Shown piece by piece: positions 1 through 10,953 of a DNA stretch of 64,000 bases. The DNA is taken from the NCBI RefSeq assembly GCF_000712075.1, contig NZ_JONW01000005.1:1183001-1247000 (forward strand), read 5' to 3'. The notes under the pieces are model-generated. The model saw only the letters and a program-made list of their open reading frames with translations. It was not told the DNA's origin and made no database searches. Source of the DNA: Caulobacter sp. UNC358MFTsu5.1 (GTDB lineage Bacteria; Pseudomonadota; Alphaproteobacteria; Caulobacterales; Caulobacteraceae). Both the position numbers and the translations under genes were made by a program. Position 1 is the stretch's first letter. Every line of letters starts with the position of its first letter.

Positions 1-1332
1 CCGGACCTCGCGGAGCGGCCGGCCGGCCGGAACCTCCCCGCCCCGCACCTTGGCCACGCCCAGCCGCTGGGCCAGGTAGATGCCTGAATGGCCGCTGCAC
101 AGGTAGGCGGTGAAGCAGGCCACGGCGAGATAGGCGGTCTGGCCGCCGCCGAACAGCTCCACCCCCATGATCGTGCAGGCCAGGGGCGTGTTGGCCGCGC
201 CGGCGAACACCGCCACGAAGCCCAGGGCGGCGAACAGGTCGGTCGGCGCGCCCAGCGCCCACGACAGCGCGTTGCCCAGGGCCGCGCCGATGAAGAACAG
301 CGGCGTCACCTCCCCGCCCTTGAAACCCGAGCTCAAGGTCACGACCGTGAAGACGATCTTCAGCAGCCAGCTCCAGTGGTCGATCCGACCCGCCTCGAAG
401 AAGCCGGCGATGGTCGGGTCGGCCGGGTTGTTGGAGAAGACGCCCAGGCCCAGATAGGCGCGCGTGCCCAGGGCGTAGACCAGGGCGATGACCATCAGGC
501 CCCCGACCACCGGCCGCAGCGGGGCATACGGGATCAGGCGCTTGAACAGCGCGCCCAGCCGGTGCTGGGCCTCGGCGAACAGCAGACCCGTCAGGCCGAA
601 GGCGACGCCGGCCGCCGCGACCTTGGCCAGCAGCAGCGGGTCCAGCTCGGCGACGACCGTGCGGACGGCGTAGGGCGCGTGATGGACGCCCCAGGCCCGG
701 CAGGCCCAGTCGCCGACCAGGGCGGCGAACAGGCAGGGGATCAGCGCCTCGTAGCGGACCTGGCCCAGGGTCAGGACTTCCAGCGCGAAGACCGCTCCCG
801 CCACCGGCGTGCCGAACACCGCGCCGAAGCCGGCCGCGATCCCGGCCATCAGCAGGACGCGGACGCCCGCCGCATCGAGCCGGAACAGCCGCCCGAAGGC
901 GCCGGCCAGGCTTCCGCCGATCTGGACCGCCGTGCCCTCGCGTCCCGCCGAACCGCCGAACAGGTGGGTGACCACGGTGGCGACCAGGACGAACGGCGCC
1001 ATGCGCAACGGCACGCCGCCGCCGGGCTGGTGGATCTGCTCGACGATCAGGTTGTTGCCGCCCTCGGCCGCCCCGCCCTTCCAGCGATAGGCCAGGCCCA
1101 CCAAAAGCCCCGCCAGCGGCAGGCCGAACAGTAGACAGGGGTGGACCAGGCGCGTCCGGGTCGCCAGGTCCAGGCTCCACAGGAACAGGGCGCACAGCGA
1201 ACCGACCGCCGCCGCCATCGGCGCGAGGATCGCGGCCCAGGCCAGCACGGCCTTGAGATGACGCCAGCGCAGGCCGGCGAAGGCCTTCAGGGCGGCGCGG
1301 TCGAAACGGGGAGAAGCAGGCAGTTCAGACAC
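1..1332 (-). CDS. Fluoride/proton antiporter of the CLC-F type (C-terminus cut by window edge)
   Basis: A polytopic CLC-fold membrane protein; 444 residues are visible and the end lies outside the window. The start is GTG at 1332, preceded by AGAGGA. Selectivity-filter motifs differ from ordinary chloride CLCs: GNNLI at residues 92-96 in place of GSGIP, and GREGT at 130-134 in place of GREGP, with the gating glutamate kept. GGEVTP near residue 340 is the third ion-site motif. These are the substitutions known for CLC-F proteins, which export fluoride in exchange for protons. A fluoride riboswitch sits directly upstream, so substrate and control agree. Not seen: the C-terminal residues, including any cytoplasmic domain. 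Confidence 0.9.
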   Translation of the reverse strand, partial: MSELPASPRFDRAALKAFAGLRWRHLKAVLAWAAILAPMAAAVGSLCALFLWSLDLATRTRLVHPCLLFGLPLAGLLVGLAYRWKGGAAEGGNNLIVEQIHQPGGGVPLRMAPFVLVATVVTHLFGGSAGREGTAVQIGGSLAGAFGRLFRLDAAGVRVLLMAGIAAGFGAVFGTPVAGAVFALEVLTLGQVRYEALIPCLFAALVGDWACRAWGVHHAPYAVRTVVAELDPLLLAKVAAAGVAFGLTGLLFAEAQHRLGALFKRLIPYAPLRPVVGGLMVIALVYALGTRAYLGLGVFSNNPADPTIAGFFEAGRIDHWSWLLKIVFTVVTLSSGFKGGEVTPLFFIGAALGNALSWALGAPTDLFAALGFVAVFAGAANTPLACTIMGVELFGGGQTAYLAVACFTAYLCSGHSGIYLAQRLGVAKVRGGEVPAGRPLREVR

Positions 1333-1345
1333 GATTCCTCTTTCT

Positions 1346-1359
1346 CGCGGCGTACCGCG
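1346..1359 (-). promoter_or_regulatory. Hairpin between fluoride aptamer and ribosome binding site
   Basis: A perfect 5-bp stem CGCGG/CCGCG with a TACG (UNCG-class) loop, just 3' of the aptamer and ending 6 bases before the AGAGGA Shine-Dalgarno of the CLC-F gene. There is no T-run after it, so a translational rather than terminator-type expression platform is the more natural reading. This is inference. Confidence 0.5.
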
Positions 1360-1363
1360 GTCG

Positions 1364-1428
1364 GGTAGGAATCATCGGCTCCTTCCTGAGGAGCGGTTCG
1401 GCATGACGCCCGGCGGAAATCCATCACC
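1364..1428 (-). promoter_or_regulatory. Fluoride riboswitch (crcB motif)
   Basis: Read on the minus strand, the leader carries the conserved blocks of the crcB/fluoride aptamer in order: GGTGATGG, then TTCCGCC, then AACCGCTCC, a short loop, GGAGC, and GATGATTCCTACC. GCTCC and GGAGC form the internal stem. Fluoride binding is expected to turn on the adjacent CLC-F gene, whose start lies 31 bases downstream. The identification rests on motif reading; a covariance-model search was not run. Confidence 0.88.
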
Positions 1429-1471
1429 GTGGCCGGCTTCTAGGCGACCACGGTGAGGCCTGTCAAATCCG

Positions 1472-3889
1472 CTATTTCAGCGCATAGGCGATGACCTGGT
1501 CGCCGATCGGGGTCTCCATGAAGTGGTGGCCGCCGGTCATGATGACCACGTACTGCTTGCCGCCGACGTCGTAGGTCATGGGCGTGGCCTGGCCGCCGGC
1601 CGGCAGCTTGTCCTGCCAGACGGTCTTGCCGGTCTTCAGGTCGATGGCGCGGATCAGGTTGTCGGTGGCGGCGGCCACGAACACCAGCCCGCCGGCCGTG
1701 ACCACCGCCCCGCCGTTGTTGGGCGTGCCGATGTCCAGCGGCAGGTGCGAGGGGACGCCGAACGGACCGTTGGTGCGCGCCGAGCCGAACGGGCGGTCCC
1801 ACAGGGTCTTGCCGGTGCGCAGGTCGATGGCGCGGATGCCGCCGTATGGGGGCTCCTTGCACAGCAGGCCGGTCAGGGGCAGGCGCCAGCCGGCGTTGAC
1901 GTCGATGGCATAGGGCGTGCCCACCTGCGGATCGCCCGCGCCTTCCGCGCCCTTCTTCATCGAGCCGCCGCGGGCGTCGCCGCGCGGGGTCCAGCCCTTG
2001 GCGTCGGCCACGGCGCGCGGCACCAGGCGGTTGTAGTTGGGCATGTCGTTGTAGTTGGCGACGATCACGCCGCGGCTGGAATCGACGGCCACGCCGCCCC
2101 AGTCCGACCCGCCGTTGTAGCCGGGATACTCGACATAGCGGCGGTCGGCGACCGGCGGGGTGAAGAAGCCGTCGTACTTGGCCCGCTTGAACTGGATGCG
2201 GCAGATCATCTGGTCGATCGGCGACATGCCCCACATCTGCTTCTCGGTCAGGTCGGCCTTGCGCAGGCTGTGGTACAGCGAGAACGGTTGGGTGGCCGAA
2301 CGCTGCTCGGGTTCGAGCCCGCCCTGCGGCACGGCGCGTTCCTCCACGCCCGTCAGCGGACGGCCGGTGCGGCGGTCCAGCACGAAGATGTCGCCGCGCT
2401 TGCTGGGCAGCACCACGGCCGGGACCGGGCCGCCGGCGCTGGGGAAGTCGACCAGAGTCCCCTGCGAGCCCAGGTCGTAGTCCCAGACGTCGTTGTGCAC
2501 GGTCTGGAAGCTCCAGCGCGGCTTGCCGGTAGTCACGTCCAGGGCGACCAGCGAGGTCGAATACTGCTTCTCCAGCGCCGAGCGACTGGAGCTCCAGTAG
2601 TCGGCGGCGCTGACGCCCAGCGGCAGGTAGACCAGGCCCAGGGCCTCGTCGCCCGTGGCCGTGGTCCACATGTTGGGCGTGCCCTTGGTGTAGGTCTGGC
2701 CCTCGGGCGGCAGGGTCGTGATGTCGGGACGGGTCATGTCCCAGGCCCAGCGCAGGGCGCCGGTGACCGCGTCATAGCCCTGGATCACGCCCGACGGGGC
2801 GTCGCGCCGCTGGCCGTCCAGCACCTGGTGGCCGGTGACGACCACGCCGCGCACGATGGTCGGGGCCGAGGTGATCGACAGCATGCCGGCCGCCGAGGGG
2901 CCCATGCCGACATTTGTCGAGACCTGGCCGTTGGTCCCGAAATCGGCGCACGGGACGCCGGTCCGGGCGTCCACCGCGATCAGCCGGGCGTCCAGCGTGC
3001 CCTCGATGATCCGGGTGGAGCAGGCCTTGGCCGGATCGGCGCCGGGCACGGCGTAGTACGACACGCCCCGGCAGGCGGCGGTGTAAGGGATGGCCTCGTC
3101 CGGCACCTTGGGGTCGTAGCGCCAGCGGGTCTGGCCGGTGGCCGGGTCGATGGCGATCATGATGTTCTTGGGCGTGCAGACATAGAGCATGTTCCCCACC
3201 TTCAGCGGGGTGTTCTCGGCGCCGTACTTCCCTTGCGCCGCCGCGCTGGGCATGTCGCCGGTGCGGATCATCCAGACCCGGGCCAGGTTGCGGACGTTGT
3301 CCGGGTTCAGCTGGTTCAGGGGCGAATAGCGCTGGCCGGCGTAGGTGCCGCCATAGGCCGGCCAGTCGGCGCCCACCCGCATCAGGGAGGGATCGTTGTC
3401 GGTCATGGCCGCGATGGCGGGCAGCGGCCCGTCGACCTTGGCCTTGTTGGCGCCGGCCACCACCACGCCGCCCACGATCAGGAAGACCGCCAGGCCCGCG
3501 AAGCCGATCAGCGATTTCTTGCGGCCCTCCGGCCCCGGATCGACGGTCGGCAGGACGGCCAGCACCAGGACCAGCAGCACGGTCGGGGCGATCACGCGCG
3601 GGACCAGGGCCCAGCCGTTCAGCCCCACCTCCCACAGCGCCCACAGCACCGTGGCGACGAACACGCCGACATAGATCCAGGCCCCCAGGGCGCGCCTCTG
3701 GATCAACAGGACGCCCGACACCAGCAGGCCCAGGCCGGCCAGCACGTAGTAGGGAGAACCGCCCAGCACGGCCAGCCAGGCGCCGCCGATCGCCAGGACC
3801 AGGCCGATCAGGGCCAGGACGACGCCCAGGACCACGGCGACCCAGGCGCCCGCGCCCTTTCGAGAAGATGCCAGGGACGCCATCGCCAT
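1472..3889 (-). CDS. gcd: Membrane-bound PQQ-dependent dehydrogenase (glucose/quinate/shikimate family)
   Basis: An 805-residue quinoprotein, close to the 796 of E. coli Gcd. About five membrane helices (residues ~15-146) anchor it in the inner membrane. The periplasmic eight-bladed propeller then starts with WPAYGGTYAGQRYSPL at 176-191. The HNDVWDYDL segment at 465-473 holds the candidate catalytic aspartate, D472. It oxidises a sugar or a cyclic polyol such as quinate to its lactone or keto product and passes electrons to ubiquinone. Glucose and quinate dehydrogenases cannot be told apart from these motifs alone, so the symbol is provisional. No pqq biosynthesis genes are in the window. Confidence 0.88.
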   Translation of the reverse strand: MAMASLASSRKGAGAWVAVVLGVVLALIGLVLAIGGAWLAVLGGSPYYVLAGLGLLVSGVLLIQRRALGAWIYVGVFVATVLWALWEVGLNGWALVPRVIAPTVLLVLVLAVLPTVDPGPEGRKKSLIGFAGLAVFLIVGGVVVAGANKAKVDGPLPAIAAMTDNDPSLMRVGADWPAYGGTYAGQRYSPLNQLNPDNVRNLARVWMIRTGDMPSAAAQGKYGAENTPLKVGNMLYVCTPKNIMIAIDPATGQTRWRYDPKVPDEAIPYTAACRGVSYYAVPGADPAKACSTRIIEGTLDARLIAVDARTGVPCADFGTNGQVSTNVGMGPSAAGMLSITSAPTIVRGVVVTGHQVLDGQRRDAPSGVIQGYDAVTGALRWAWDMTRPDITTLPPEGQTYTKGTPNMWTTATGDEALGLVYLPLGVSAADYWSSSRSALEKQYSTSLVALDVTTGKPRWSFQTVHNDVWDYDLGSQGTLVDFPSAGGPVPAVVLPSKRGDIFVLDRRTGRPLTGVEERAVPQGGLEPEQRSATQPFSLYHSLRKADLTEKQMWGMSPIDQMICRIQFKRAKYDGFFTPPVADRRYVEYPGYNGGSDWGGVAVDSSRGVIVANYNDMPNYNRLVPRAVADAKGWTPRGDARGGSMKKGAEGAGDPQVGTPYAIDVNAGWRLPLTGLLCKEPPYGGIRAIDLRTGKTLWDRPFGSARTNGPFGVPSHLPLDIGTPNNGGAVVTAGGLVFVAAATDNLIRAIDLKTGKTVWQDKLPAGGQATPMTYDVGGKQYVVIMTGGHHFMETPIGDQVIAYALK

Positions 3890-3994
3890 GCTCCGAAACC
3901 GAACTGTCGTGTACTGGACCGAACATGTTCAGCGAGGCTTCGGTTCCCCCGTCGCGAGACCGATCGCGGCGCATCGCGAATAGATCATAGAGGA

Positions 3995-4040
3995 CTCTGC
4001 TTGACAGAGCATTTGGACATGATAACTCTGCATCACAGAG
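3995..4040 (+). promoter_or_regulatory. Two copies of a CTCTG-N5-CAGAG operator over a promoter
   Basis: Identical inverted repeats, CTCTG-N5-CAGAG, occur at 3995-4009 and 4026-4040, offset by 31 bases (about three helical turns). A TTGACA -35 element at 4001-4006 lies inside the first copy, and a TAACTC -10-like element at 4023-4028 overlaps the second. Binding would occlude RNA polymerase. The likely ligand is the winged-helix protein encoded at 4624-4932; this is inference. Confidence 0.6.
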
Positions 4041-4072
4041 CGCTCTGGGCGCGAAGTTCAACGGAGGGTGCG

Positions 4073-4627
4073 ATGGGCATTTCCAAATCCGAGGCGGCGT
4101 CGGCCCTGACCGACATCGAGACCGCTGCCGGCCGCAGCCGGCTGATGAAGGGCTATCATCACGCGGCCCCGATCCTGATGGTGTGGGGCGTCGTCTGGGC
4201 GGCCGGCTACACCGCCATGGGCCTGCTGGCGCCCGAGCGCTGGGGCGTGCTGTGGCTGGTCCTGGACGTGATCGGCGTGGGCTCGACCATGCTGCTGGCC
4301 CGGCGCGGCAAGGGGACGGCGGCGCCCGGCCAGGGCTGGAAGATCGCGGCCGGCGTCCTGGTGATCCTGGTCTTCTTCGCCGGCACCTTCGCCCTGTTCC
4401 GCCCCGAGTCGACCGACGCCGCCATCGCCTATCCGGGCCTGGTCACCGGCCTGGTCTATGCCGGGATCGGCATCGCCTTCGCCCCCCGCTACCTGTGGAT
4501 CGGCGCGGCGCTGTTCGCGGCCAGCCTGGTCGGCTTCTTCTTCTTCCAGCCCTGGCTGACCTTCTGGATGGCCGCGGCCGGCGGCGGGTCGCTGTTCGTC
4601 TCGGGCCTGTGGATGCGGGGAGCGTGA
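4073..4627 (+). CDS. Predicted integral membrane protein, function unknown
   Basis: A 184-residue protein with about five hydrophobic helices after a charged 35-residue N-terminus, so an inner-membrane location is likely. The ATG at 4073 is preceded by GGAGG and follows the double operator. No family was recognised. Its stop overlaps the start of the downstream winged-helix regulator by four bases (GTGA), so the two are translationally coupled. In such pairs the regulator usually controls the membrane protein. The role could be stress- or permeability-related, but nothing in the sequence fixes it. Confidence 0.75.
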   Translation: MGISKSEAASALTDIETAAGRSRLMKGYHHAAPILMVWGVVWAAGYTAMGLLAPERWGVLWLVLDVIGVGSTMLLARRGKGTAAPGQGWKIAAGVLVILVFFAGTFALFRPESTDAAIAYPGLVTGLVYAGIGIAFAPRYLWIGAALFAASLVGFFFFQPWLTFWMAAAGGGSLFVSGLWMRGA

Positions 4628-4932
4628 GCGTGGCCGAGTTGGACGAGCTTATCCACCAGCCCCTGCGGCTGAAGATCATGGCCGCGCTGCACGCCGAGCG
4701 CGACGCCGAGCCGGTGGAGTTCTCGCGCCTCAAGGCCGCCACCCAGGCGACCGACGGCAATCTGGGCAGCCACCTGACCACCCTGGAGAAGGCCGGCTAT
4801 GTCGAGATCACCAAGGACTTCGTCGGCAAGCGGCCCCGCACCCGCGCGGCCCTGACCCAGACCGGCCGCAAGGCTTTCCGCCGTCACGTCGACTACCTGC
4901 GCGCCGTGGTCGAGGGCGTGGACGGCGACTAG
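4624..4932 (+). CDS. Winged-helix DNA-binding regulator (MarR/HTH_34-like)
   Basis: A 102-residue, single-domain regulator. It starts with GTG at 4624, overlapping the TGA of the upstream membrane protein. The order is helix (LIHQPLRLKIMAAL), recognition helix (NLGSHLTTLEKAGYV) and basic wing (GKRPRTRAALT), typical of the winged-helix family PF13601. No ligand domain is visible. It probably represses its own operon through the two CTCTG-N5-CAGAG sites ahead of the upstream gene, and a terminator follows its stop. Confidence 0.82.
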   Translation: MSVAELDELIHQPLRLKIMAALHAERDAEPVEFSRLKAATQATDGNLGSHLTTLEKAGYVEITKDFVGKRPRTRAALTQTGRKAFRRHVDYLRAVVEGVDGD

Positions 4933-4943
4933 GGGCCTCTCCT

Positions 4944-4976
4944 CCCCCCGCGCAGCGAGGCGTGGGGGGTCTTTTT
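4944..4976 (+). terminator. Rho-independent terminator
   Basis: A 9-bp stem (CCCCCCGCG paired with CGTGGGGGG, one G-U) with an 8-base loop, followed by TCTTTTT. It closes the membrane protein/winged-helix operon. Confidence 0.85.
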
Positions 4977-5026
4977 GCGCGCCGCCCCGTGCAATGGGCG
5001 CGCCAAACGGCGTTACGTAGCCCCCC

Positions 5027-5050
5027 TTAGGGGGCGTCCGTTAGGGGGCG
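5027..5050 (+). repeat. Two direct repeats of TTAGGGGGCG ahead of the alternative oxidase
   Basis: Exact 10-base copies at 5027-5036 and 5041-5050, offset by 14 bases, about 85 bases before the oxidase start. They could be a tandem regulator site or a local duplication; there is no direct evidence for either. Confidence 0.4.
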
Positions 5051-5134
5051 GCCCCGAATTTCGCCTGTCCTCGGCCGGGCGTACCAAGGCGTCATGACCG
5101 GCCCGAAGCGGACCGGCCCTTTCGGGGAACCATC

Positions 5135-5824
5135 ATGACCAGCCCAGCCATCGACCTGACCGTCCACCACAAGCCCGCCGGCGTTTCGGACCGCGTCGCC
5201 CATGGCTTCGTCAAGCTGCTGCGCTTCTGCGCCGACACCTTCTTCGCCAAGCGCTACGGCCACCGGGCCGTGGTCCTGGAAACCGTGGCGGCGGTGCCCG
5301 GCATGGTCGGCGCGACGCTGACCCACCTGAAGTGCCTGCGCCGCATGGAAGGCGACAAGGGTTGGATCAAGACCCTGATGGACGAGGCCGAGAACGAGCG
5401 GATGCACCTGATGACCTTCATCGAGGTCGCCAAGCCCACCCTGTTCGAACGCTTCGTCGTCGTGGCCGCCCAGTGGGTGTTCTACCTGTTCTTCTTCGGC
5501 CTCTACCTGGTCAGCTCCAAGACCGCCCACCGCGTGGTCGGCTATTTCGAGGAAGAGGCGGTGATCAGCTACACCCACTACCTGGCCGAGATCGACGAGG
5601 GGCGCAGCGCCAACGTGCCGGCGCCGCAGATCGCGCTGGACTACTGGAACCTGCCCGCCGGCTCCACCCTGCGGGACGTGGTCGAGGTGGTCCGCGCCGA
5701 CGAGGCCCACCACCGCGACGTCAACCACGGCTTCGCCAACGAACTCCGCGGCCTGCCGCAGGGCGAGATCGCCCCCTGCCCGCCGCACGTGGTGCTGGAG
5801 CCGAACTGGAAAGCGGCGGCCTGA
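5135..5824 (+). CDS. aox: Alternative oxidase (cyanide-insensitive ubiquinol oxidase)
   Basis: A 229-residue di-iron, membrane-associated ubiquinol oxidase that reduces oxygen to water without pumping protons. All iron ligands of the family are visible: E49 in LET, E88 and H91 in NERMH, a glutamate in EEEA at 139-142, and E190 and H193 in RADEAHH. A hydrophobic hairpin at ~104-127 fits the interfacial membrane segment. It lies alone between a terminator and a palindromic repeat. Bacterial copies are patchy, so transfer is possible, but base composition matches the neighbours. Relief of respiratory or nitric-oxide stress is a plausible role. Confidence 0.93.
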   Translation: MTSPAIDLTVHHKPAGVSDRVAHGFVKLLRFCADTFFAKRYGHRAVVLETVAAVPGMVGATLTHLKCLRRMEGDKGWIKTLMDEAENERMHLMTFIEVAKPTLFERFVVVAAQWVFYLFFFGLYLVSSKTAHRVVGYFEEEAVISYTHYLAEIDEGRSANVPAPQIALDYWNLPAGSTLRDVVEVVRADEAHHRDVNHGFANELRGLPQGEIAPCPPHVVLEPNWKAAA

Positions 5825-5896
5825 CGCCAGCCTCCCAGCTCAGGCCCCGCGCGCGCCCCGAGGAGTCCCCCTCGGGGCGTTGCGCTGTCTCCAAAT

Positions 5897-6008
5897 GTTG
5901 TCATCCCGGAAAGCGCGCAGCGCTTGTCCGGGACCCAGGTGAACCGCAAAGCCTCAGCCCAGCCCCCTGGGTCCCGGACAGCCTCTGCGAGGCTTCCGGG
6001 ATGACAAC
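5897..6008. repeat. Intergenic palindromic repeat, family A copy 1
   Basis: Outer arms GTTGTCATCCCGGA (5897-5910) and its complement (5995-6008). Inner arms TGTCCGGGACCCAGG and complement lie at 5925-5939 and 5966-5980. It sits between the convergent genes aox and glmM and could end transcription from both sides. Related copies are at 22896-23025 and 43377-43504. Confidence 0.8.
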
Positions 6009-6035
6009 GGTTTTAGTGTTGATTGGGCGAGCGCC

Positions 6036-7382
6036 CTAGACCGCCTTCACCGCCGAGACGATCGACTTGACCACCTTCCTGACCAGGGCCGGGTCGTCGC
6101 CCTCGGCCATGATGCGGATCAGGGGCTCGGTGCCGGACGGGCGGACCACGATGCGGCCCGAGCCGTTCAGCTGGCTCTCACCGTCGGCGATGGCCTCCTT
6201 GACGCTCTTGTGTTCCAGCGGCTTGCCGCCGGCGAAGCGGACGTTCTCCAGCAGCTGCGGCACCGGCTCGAACTGGCGGCCCAGGGCGCTCATCGGCTTG
6301 CCGCTCTCGATCAGCACCGCCAGCACCTGCAGGGCCGCGATCAGGCCGTCGCCCGTGGTCGAGAAGTCCGACAGGATCACGTGGCCCGACTGCTCGCCGC
6401 CGATGTTGAAGCCGCCCTCGCGCATGCGGGCCATCACGTAGCGGTCGCCGACGCTGGTGCGCTCCAGCTTCAGCCCGTTGTCGGCCATCAGGCGCTCGAG
6501 GCCGAGGTTGGACATGACGGTGGCCACCACCCCGCCGGCCTTCAGCTTGTCGGCCTTGGCCAGGGCCAGGGCGATGATCGCCATGATCTGGTCGCCGTCG
6601 ACCACCACGCCCTTCTCGTCGCAGATCACCAGCCGGTCGGCGTCGCCGTCCAGGGCGATGCCGATGTCGGCGCGGTACTCGCGCACCAGCCGGGCCATGG
6701 TCTCGGGATGGGTCGAACCGCACTCGGCGTTGATGTTCGTGCCGTTGGGCGCGACGCCGACCGGGAACACCTCGGCGCCGAGTTCGTAGAGGGCCTCGGG
6801 CGCGACCTTGTAGGCCGCGCCGTGGGCGCAATCGATGACGATGCGCAGGCCCGCCAGGCTCAGGTGACGCGGGAAGGTCGCCTTGACGATCTCGATGTAG
6901 CGGGCCTGGGCGTCGTCGACGCGCTTGACCCGGCCCAGGTCGCGCGGCGAGGCCAGGCCTTCCTGCAGGCCCTCGTCCATCAGGGCCTCGATCTTCAGCT
7001 CCTGCTCGTCCGACAGCTTGTAGCCGTCCGGACCGAACAGCTTGATGCCGTTGTCGGCGAAGTCGTTGTGCGAGGCGCTGATCATCACGCCCAGGTCGGC
7101 GCGCATCGAGCGGGTCATCATGGCGACGGCCGGGGTGGGCAGCGGGCCGAACAGCCGCACGTCCATGCCGACGCTGGCGAAGCCGGCCACCAGGGCGGGC
7201 TCGATCATGTAGCCCGACAGGCGGGTGTCCTTGCCGATCACCACCAGGTGGCGGCGGTCGTCCTGGGATCGGAACAGCTTGCCCGCCGCCAGGCCGACGC
7301 GCAGGGCGACCTCGGCGGTCATCGGGTGCTTGTTGGCCTGACCGCGGATGCCGTCGGTCCCGAAATACGCGCGCTTGCTCAT
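6036..7382 (-). CDS. glmM: Phosphoglucosamine mutase
   Basis: 448 residues, normal for GlmM. It converts glucosamine-6-phosphate to glucosamine-1-phosphate in the cytoplasm on the way to UDP-GlcNAc for peptidoglycan and lipopolysaccharide. The phosphoserine loop ISASHN (101-106, catalytic S104), the metal-binding DGDADR loop near 245 and the phosphate-binding RPSGTEP near 418 are all present. It is divergent from glmS, which makes its substrate, with 162 bases between them. The two enzymes of one pathway therefore share a promoter region. Confidence 0.97.
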   Translation of the reverse strand: MSKRAYFGTDGIRGQANKHPMTAEVALRVGLAAGKLFRSQDDRRHLVVIGKDTRLSGYMIEPALVAGFASVGMDVRLFGPLPTPAVAMMTRSMRADLGVMISASHNDFADNGIKLFGPDGYKLSDEQELKIEALMDEGLQEGLASPRDLGRVKRVDDAQARYIEIVKATFPRHLSLAGLRIVIDCAHGAAYKVAPEALYELGAEVFPVGVAPNGTNINAECGSTHPETMARLVREYRADIGIALDGDADRLVICDEKGVVVDGDQIMAIIALALAKADKLKAGGVVATVMSNLGLERLMADNGLKLERTSVGDRYVMARMREGGFNIGGEQSGHVILSDFSTTGDGLIAALQVLAVLIESGKPMSALGRQFEPVPQLLENVRFAGGKPLEHKSVKEAIADGESQLNGSGRIVVRPSGTEPLIRIMAEGDDPALVRKVVKSIVSAVKAV

Positions 7383-7544
7383 GTTCTCGACTTTGTCTTG
7401 ATCCGGTCTCGATCGGGCCGCGAAACGATCCGAAATGCAGATTTATGAGGGCCGCCGATAAGCGAATGCTAAAGGCGGCGCTCGAAATATCCCGCGACGG
7501 TAGCAATAGTCCTCACCGCTGCGTTCTACAAAGGATCATGGCCC

Positions 7545-9365
<1,821 letters not shown>

Positions 9366-9376
9366 GCCGCCCACAT

Positions 9377-9413
9377 CCGACTATCCTCGCGAAAGCGGGG
9401 ATGATCGGATTTT
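9377..9413 (+). terminator. Terminator after glmS
   Basis: Stem ATCCTCGC/GCGGGGAT with a GAAA tetraloop, extended by CCGA/TCGG across a small internal loop, then TTTT. It lies between convergent glmS and the permease gene. Confidence 0.7.
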
Positions 9414-9417
9414 GGAA

Positions 9418-10830
9418 TTATCCCGCCAGCTTCGACTTGCGCACCGAATAGCCGAAATAGACGACGCACGCCGCCGCGGCCCAGGCGGCGAACAGCAGCC
9501 AGGTGTCCAGCGGCAGGCCGACGATCAGGTAGGCGCAGAAGGCGACGCTGGCGACCGGCACGAGCGGATAGAACGGCACGCGATAGCCGCGCGGCAGGTT
9601 CGGCTGGGTGCGGCGCAGGATGATCACCCCCAGCGAGACGATGGCGAAGGCGATCAGGGTGCCCATGCTGGTCAGGTTCACCAGGGTGTCCAGCGGCACG
9701 AACGCGGCCAGCAGGGCGATGAAGGCCGCGACGATCCAGGTGTTGAGGTCGGGGCTCTGGGTCTTGCGGTTCACCCGCTGGAACACGGATGGCAGCAGGC
9801 CGTCGCGGCTCATGGCGTAGAGGATGCGGGTCTGGCCGTACATGACCACCAGGGTGATCGAGAAGATCGAGACGATGGCCCCCACGCAGAGGATCAGCGA
9901 GGTCCAGGCCTGGCCGGTCAGGTTGCGCAGGATCACCGCCAGCCCGGCTTCCTGCCCCGCGAACGCGGTCCAAGGCTGGGCCCCGACGGCGGCCAGGGCC
10001 ACCAGGATGTAGACGCCGGTGACGATCAGCAGCGACAGGATGATGCCCAGCGGCAGGGTGCGGCGCGGGTCCTTGACCTCGTCGCCGGCGGTCGAGACCG
10101 CGTCGATGCCGATATAGGAGAAGAAGATCGACGAGGCCGCCGCCCCGATCCCGGCCACGCCCATCGGGGCGAACGGCGTCAGGTTGCCGGCGTGGAAGCC
10201 GCTGAAGGCGATGACCACGAAGAACAGCAGCACCAGCAGCTTCAGCACCACCAGGATCGCGTTGACGGTCACCGACTCCTTCACGCCGCGCAGCAGCAGG
10301 ACCAGGCAGGCGCCGACCAGGACCACGGCCGGCAGGTTGAACACCCCGCCCGCGCCCGGGGCCTTGGCGATGGCGTCGGGCATGCGCCAGCCGATCAGGT
10401 CGGAGAACATCTCGTTCAGGTACTGCCCCCAGCCCACGGCGATGGCCGAGGCCGAGACGGCGTACTCCAGCAGCAGGCACGCCCCGACGAGAAAGGCGGT
10501 GAACTCGCCCAGGGTGGCGTAGGCGTAGCTGTAGGACGAACCCGACACGGGGATGGTCGAGGCCAGTTCGGCGTAGCACAGGGCCGTCAGGGCCGCGGTG
10601 ATCCCGGCGATCACGAACGAGACGATCACGGCGGGACCGGCGGCCGGCACGGCCGTGGTCAGGGCCACGAAGATGCCGGTGCCGATGGTGGCCCCGACGC
10701 CGAGCATGGTCAGCTGGAACAGGCCGATCGAGCGGTCCAGGCTCTCCTCGGGCAGATGCTCGCCGCCTTCGGCGATGACCCGGCCCACGGGCTTGCGGCG
10801 AAGAAGGTCGGCCGCGCGAAACTGGCCCAT
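9418..10830 (-). CDS. Amino acid permease (APC superfamily)
   Basis: A 470-residue inner-membrane transporter with about twelve helices. The first helix carries the APC signature GVGATIGTGIFV, a broken helix that forms the substrate site, and ELASTIPVSGSSYSYAY follows in helix 3. The family imports or exchanges cationic or neutral amino acids using the proton gradient. Overall it resembles the YhdG/CAT branch, but the substrate is not readable. AGGGA precedes the ATG at 10830. It is divergent from trmO. Confidence 0.88.
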   Translation of the reverse strand: MGQFRAADLLRRKPVGRVIAEGGEHLPEESLDRSIGLFQLTMLGVGATIGTGIFVALTTAVPAAGPAVIVSFVIAGITAALTALCYAELASTIPVSGSSYSYAYATLGEFTAFLVGACLLLEYAVSASAIAVGWGQYLNEMFSDLIGWRMPDAIAKAPGAGGVFNLPAVVLVGACLVLLLRGVKESVTVNAILVVLKLLVLLFFVVIAFSGFHAGNLTPFAPMGVAGIGAAASSIFFSYIGIDAVSTAGDEVKDPRRTLPLGIILSLLIVTGVYILVALAAVGAQPWTAFAGQEAGLAVILRNLTGQAWTSLILCVGAIVSIFSITLVVMYGQTRILYAMSRDGLLPSVFQRVNRKTQSPDLNTWIVAAFIALLAAFVPLDTLVNLTSMGTLIAFAIVSLGVIILRRTQPNLPRGYRVPFYPLVPVASVAFCAYLIVGLPLDTWLLFAAWAAAACVVYFGYSVRKSKLAG

Positions 10831-10953
10831 GGAGTCCCTCGAAGTCTTTGGGGGGGTCTGGAAAACGGCGGCAAACTAGCCTCGCCGGGCCCGCGACATC
10901 AACTTGCCTTCGCGGGATTCGCCGCCGAAGCTGGGCCGAAGGCGGAGGAAGCC

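Noticed and set aside
1523-4627. A very long plus-strand reading frame across the dehydrogenase gene
   Set aside because: It is the antisense shadow of a high-GC gene; only its last 185 codons, from 4073, form a real gene.
7383-7544. glmS ribozyme leader
   Set aside because: The gap has no matching core and the ribozyme is not expected in this group.
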